Below, piece after piece: positions 60,253 through 64,000 of a stretch of DNA of 64,000 nucleotides. Origin of the DNA: Ailurus styani (Eukaryota > Chordata > Mammalia > Carnivora > Ailuridae); the NCBI GenBank assembly GCA_002007465.1, contig LNAC01000031.1, positions 4,419,705-4,483,704 on the forward strand. The letters run 5' to 3'. The notes under the pieces are model-generated. The model was not told the origin of the DNA. It saw only the letters and a program-made list of their open reading frames with translations, and made no database searches. Both the position numbers and the translations under genes were made by a program. How positions within the stretch are numbered: the stretch's first letter is position 1; each line of letters starts with the position of its first letter.

Positions 60253-61384
60253 AGTTCCAGATTTTTTTTTTTAACTGAGATACAGCTGACATGTAACATT
60301 ATATTTGTTTCAAGTGTATAAATAACAATTCAATATCTGTAGATACTGCAAAATGTTCACCACATTCTAGTTACCATCCATAACCACACAGATTTGTTTT
60401 CTTGTGATGAGTATTTTTAGATCTATTCTCTTAGCAACTTTCAAATAGACACTCCAGGATTAGCTAGTCACCATACTGTATGTTACATCCAAAGATGACA
60501 TCTTGTAACTAGAAGTTTATACCTTTTGACCTCCCTTTACCCATTTCACCCATCCCCAACCCTCAAACTCCGCCTCTGGCAAAACACCAATCTGTTCTCT
60601 GTATCTATGAGCTTGGTGGCTCTGGTTGTTGCTGTCGTTTTAAGATTCCACATATAAGTGAGATCACATGGTATTTGTCCTTCTCAGTCTGACTTATTTC
60701 ACTTAATGTAATGCTCTCAAGATCCATCCATGTCACAAAGGGCAAGATTTCATACTTTTTTATACCCCAATAATATGGCGTTGTATATATATACACCATG
60801 TTTGCCTTACCCCTTCACCCAATGATTGAAACTTTGGTTGTTTCCATGTCTTGGCTAGTGTAAATAATACTGCAATAAACATGGAGGTGCAGGTAGCTTT
60901 TCAAGTTAGTTTTTTCTTTTTTTTTTTCAAATAAATATCCAAATGTGGAATTTCTAGGTCACATGGTAGTCTCATTTTTAATTTCTTGAGGAATATCTTC
61001 ACTGTTTTCCATAGTGGCTGCACCAATCTACATTTCCACCAGCATTGCAGGAAGGTTCCCTTTTATCCACATCCTCCACAACATCTATTATCTCATCGTT
61101 TTGATAATAGTCATTCTAACAGGTGTAAGGTGATACTTCTTTGTGGTTTTGATTTGCATTTCTCTGCTGAGCATCTTTTCATGGACCTGTTGACCTTGTC
61201 TGTGTCTTCTTTGGAAAAAGAAATCTCTGTTCAGATCCTCTGTCCACGTTTTATTTTGCTTTGTTACTACTGAGATGTATCAGTTCTTTACATATTTTGG
61301 ATATTAACTCATTATAAGTTAAATGATTTGCAAGCATTTTCTCCCCTTCAGTAGCTTGCCTTTTCATTTCGTTGGACAGTTCCA
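60253..61384 (-). mobile_element. L1 3' portion, 5'-truncated, antisense
   Basis: Poly(T) at 60262-60272 marks the tail. Farther right, GTGAGATCACATGGTATTTG, TGCAATAAACATGGAGGTGC, TCCATAGTGGCTGCACCAAT and ATTTGCATTTCTCTGCTGAG are antisense ORF2/3' UTR landmarks of L1MA-like elements. The short flanks AGTTCCA (60253-60259, 61378-61384) may be the TSD. Confidence 0.88.
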
Positions 61385-61737
61385 ACTTCTTAACCCTTTA
61401 TTACACAGAGCGGCTTCTCTACTTCTCAAAAGTCTTGGCCCCAGCCAACACTCAAGCCCACAGAGCTCACTCCTATGGTACATAATTATCAAAGCATTTT
61501 TCTAAATAAAGACAGTTATTTTGTTAAGAGAAATTCTGGTACCAACTGGTAAAGGTAATATAAATGTCTTTATCTGACCACAGGCATCTACAACATCAGC
61601 AATATTTTACATACCTTACATGTAATGGAAATTATCTGTGAAACATAATTATGCTTGAGAAACACAGGCAAATTTATCCTCAAATTCATTCCAGCATTTC
61701 AACATCCGAGGCAAAATAATTGCAGCACACTGTGTTA
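61385..61737. other. Intergenic sequence before the probable RHOBTB3 end
   Basis: AT-rich, nothing recognised. Confidence 0.5.
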
Positions 61738-61755
61738 AGCTTGTTTTAAAAAAGG

Positions 61756-61761
61756 TTTATT
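61756..61761 (-). terminator. RHOBTB3: Probable RHOBTB3 poly(A) signal
   Basis: TTTATT on the + strand gives AATAAA on the - strand, and CAGTGTGCTG lies about 20-30 bp downstream on that strand. It sits where the GLRX-RHOBTB3 intergenic gap should end. A chance occurrence in AT-rich DNA cannot be excluded. Confidence 0.45.
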
Positions 61762-63818
61762 TGTTACAAAATGTTAAATACTAAAACTAAAAACATATAA
61801 ATTCAGATCAGGCTATATTAAAATACACACATTGCCCTTCTTAGCAAAATTATTAAAGATTGAATTAAACAGATGCTTTAAATAAAATAAAGTACTCTCG
61901 AGGAAAAAAATTTTTTTTTCTAATTAAGTATGTCAGTGTAGCGTAGTTTTTAAAATTGCAGTTGAAAAGTTTAGCTGTCTTGGAAGTTCCATTTATCCAA
62001 CTGTTCGGTCTTCTGCCACTGCCCATTGTGAAGCTGCCATGCCCCCTGGACAGGGTGAATTTCACTTACTTTCCTGAAACTTCTATTTTATAAGCCTACT
62101 CTCTTACAATAGGAACAGAGAGCAGTCAGAAGTATACAAAGGGTTATATAAGGTGAAAACCTGGCCCAGAAAGAAAAGGCCTTAGTTCTATCACACAGTA
62201 TCTTCTCTAATTAAACTTATTGGTAAATATATTGAAGCAGAGATGAACACAAAGCATACATTCATCTAGAAATAATCTTTCAATTAAAAAAAATCAAAAA
62301 AGCACTCCAAGATAGTTTGTAAGTATTTTTAAATTTCTTGTTATTTTAAATTGAGTTAACTCAAAGGTACTGAAGAGTCTGGGTTTAAAAACTAATTTGA
62401 TTACTGTTCTGACTAGCTCTAAAAAGCCAGGACATCAGTCACTCACACAGGTGATAAAGGACTTTTCATAATAAAATCTACATGCTCAACCCCCCACGGA
62501 GCCCCGCTTTCAAATTCAACTTCCACTCAGGTCAAACTACCTCAAAAGTATCTATGGTCTATGTAAATGTTAAATAGTATTTTCAAGAAAACACCTTGTT
62601 TTGCTTTAGAACTTAATGTCTTTTCAATTTCCTAGATCAAAAGTTACCGATTTAGAATTTTAAGTGCTGTAATTCACATAGGGGAAAGACTACCTCAGGA
62701 AGAACGTAAGGCTATCACTGTGTTTTAAAAGATCTCAAATGTGATGAATTTCTAGAAATCTACTATAGTATTTATTCTTCACAATGTTTATCTTTATCAA
62801 ATGGGAATTGCCAAGAGTTGATTAACTCAAGTGGTTAAAATACAAAAAACATAAAATTCATTCCAGTAATCTGCATCAATACAATCTAATTAAAGTCAGG
62901 TTTCTTGGAAGATAAACATAGGGCATTTTTACTGTTTTACTCTAACACTGTTGACATACATCCGAGGGCTAACTATATAGTATTATGTCTAATACTGTGG
63001 TATAAAACCATTTAATCAAACCTTTGAATAGCTGGAAAAACTTGGTGTCCTTGAAAGTCATTAGAAATTAAAGAAAAATATATCCCAATACTGAATTACA
63101 GATGAAAATTATGTTAACAATAAATAGTAATCCGGTTTTCCATTCCTCAGCTTGTGAGCTTCCCATGTAATTATTTCTGTTGACATGTGATACAAGGGAA
63201 ACTATAATTCTATCCTAGTACCATTTTCTCTCTATGTACTGAGTCTTTGATTTATAACCTTTCTCTTAACTTACTGGGTTATCTTGAAGGCAAAATTCAT
63301 GCTACTTCTCATTAAAAAACTGTGCGGTCCTCAGAAAGAATTCAAACAATTCAAGCCGCTGGTCTCCTAAGCTTAGTAAGTACACAACACAAAAAACTCT
63401 TAAGCCACTGATTGCAATTTCTCTAGAAAGCATCTCTTCCTAGGAGCATCTTTATAAACATGTTATAAATTCACACTGGTCAGTTGCTTTTACCAACATC
63501 CCGGTCTTAGAATGAGCAAGAGACCATTTGTTCCACTGTGATAGAGCCAGAACTGTGAGTGTTTTAAAGCTGAGTAAACACAAGGCATGTCGCCCTTGTC
63601 CACCGAGGTCGAAGCAGAGGTGCCCCCCGCCCCAACCACCCAGACATCTTCAAGGATGGGAAACCCCATGTGATCTCTTCCTCCAGCAAGTCTCCTTCTC
63701 TTTCCTCCATGTCAGTGACGACACAGGTTACAGGGCCATAAATCCAGCCCTGTCTAGGTTTCCTGCCTAATCAGAACCCCACAGAAGAGACAAGTGGCTC
63801 AGTTGGGTTGTCCACATT

Positions 63819-63856
63819 AAAAAAAAAAAAAGAAAGAAAGAAAGAAAGAAAAGAAA
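63819..63856 (+). repeat. A-run followed by (GAAA)n
   Basis: Thirteen A then about five GAAA units, the kind of tract left by an old retrotransposon tail; no SINE body is attached. Confidence 0.9.
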
Positions 63857-64000
63857 CTTTCATGATGGTTTGAACGTGGTCACTGATTTGAAAACAAGTG
63901 GCATTTCACTTTCAAAATCCCATGCAAATTTCTATTCCTAAGATTTTAGATTGATTAGTTTTACCCTAGAAATTTCATTATTAAAATAGTCATACTGGTT

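Larger units (their letters stand above)
61738..64000 (-). other. RHOBTB3: Probable 3' UTR of RHOBTB3 (runs off the window)
   Basis: RHOBTB3 encodes an atypical Rho-family BTB protein; only its untranslated tail would lie here. The - strand has a canonical AATAAA at 61761-61756 with GT-rich sequence just beyond, and a second AATAAA at 62776-62771 that could serve a shorter form. The 2.1 kb from 61.7 to 63.8 kb is AT-rich, lacks every repeat family common elsewhere in the window and has no long open frame, which fits a conserved long 3' UTR. In human, RHOBTB3 converges on GLRX with a gap of roughly 17 kb (from memory). Here the gap is about 22 kb, and most of the excess equals the 5.6 kb L1. 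The assignment rests on synteny and signals, not on recognised coding sequence. Confidence 0.5.

Overview
This is mammalian nuclear DNA, almost certainly from a carnivoran. The clearest sign is many copies of the tRNA-Lys-derived CAN SINE (SINEC), whose heads read like GGCGCCTGGGTGGCTCAG and whose tails are A-rich, in both orientations. Several young copies carry the head variant with TTAAAGCCTCTGCCTT, which I associate with mustelids (ferret, mink, marten, otter). That narrower placement is an inference from memory. No bacterial, viral or plasmid genes are present, and I found no undescribed gene system.

The only gene proven by the sequence is GLRX (glutaredoxin-1) on the + strand. Its layout is: a small GC-rich promoter near 31.9-32.0 kb; coding exon 1 (32066-32272); a 4.2 kb intron; coding exon 2 (36503-36616, donor at 36622/36623); a 1.6 kb intron; and a non-coding third exon from about 38231 to a poly(A) signal at 39396. 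The joined reading frame has 106 codons, the usual length of the family, with the CPYC active site and the TVP cis-proline loop.

In other mammals GLRX lies tail to tail with RHOBTB3, with ELL2 and a long non-coding gene on its promoter side. On that basis the repeat-free, AT-rich 61.7-64.0 kb stretch is probably the 3' UTR of RHOBTB3 on the - strand. No coding exon of RHOBTB3 is visible. The left 31 kb is intergenic, with a small CpG cluster and a CTCF-like site near 3.8 kb, a second CTCF-like site at 14.36 kb, and a cluster of good - strand splice-donor motifs at 1.5-2.3 kb.

The rest is interspersed repeats. There are about fourteen CAN SINEs, most with target-site duplications (TSDs). There is a 5.6 kb decayed L1 (48.1-53.8 kb) interrupted by a MaLR LTR, and several L1 3' fragments. 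MLT1-type LTRs, MIR and L2 relics, and MER5-like hAT elements are also present, with assorted simple repeats. The structurally most unusual spots are an approximately 95% identical inverted duplication with arms of about 310 bp (53890-54195 and 55240-55550), a composite L1 insertion at 42.5-43.4 kb, and a transposon-derived segment inside the GLRX 3' UTR.
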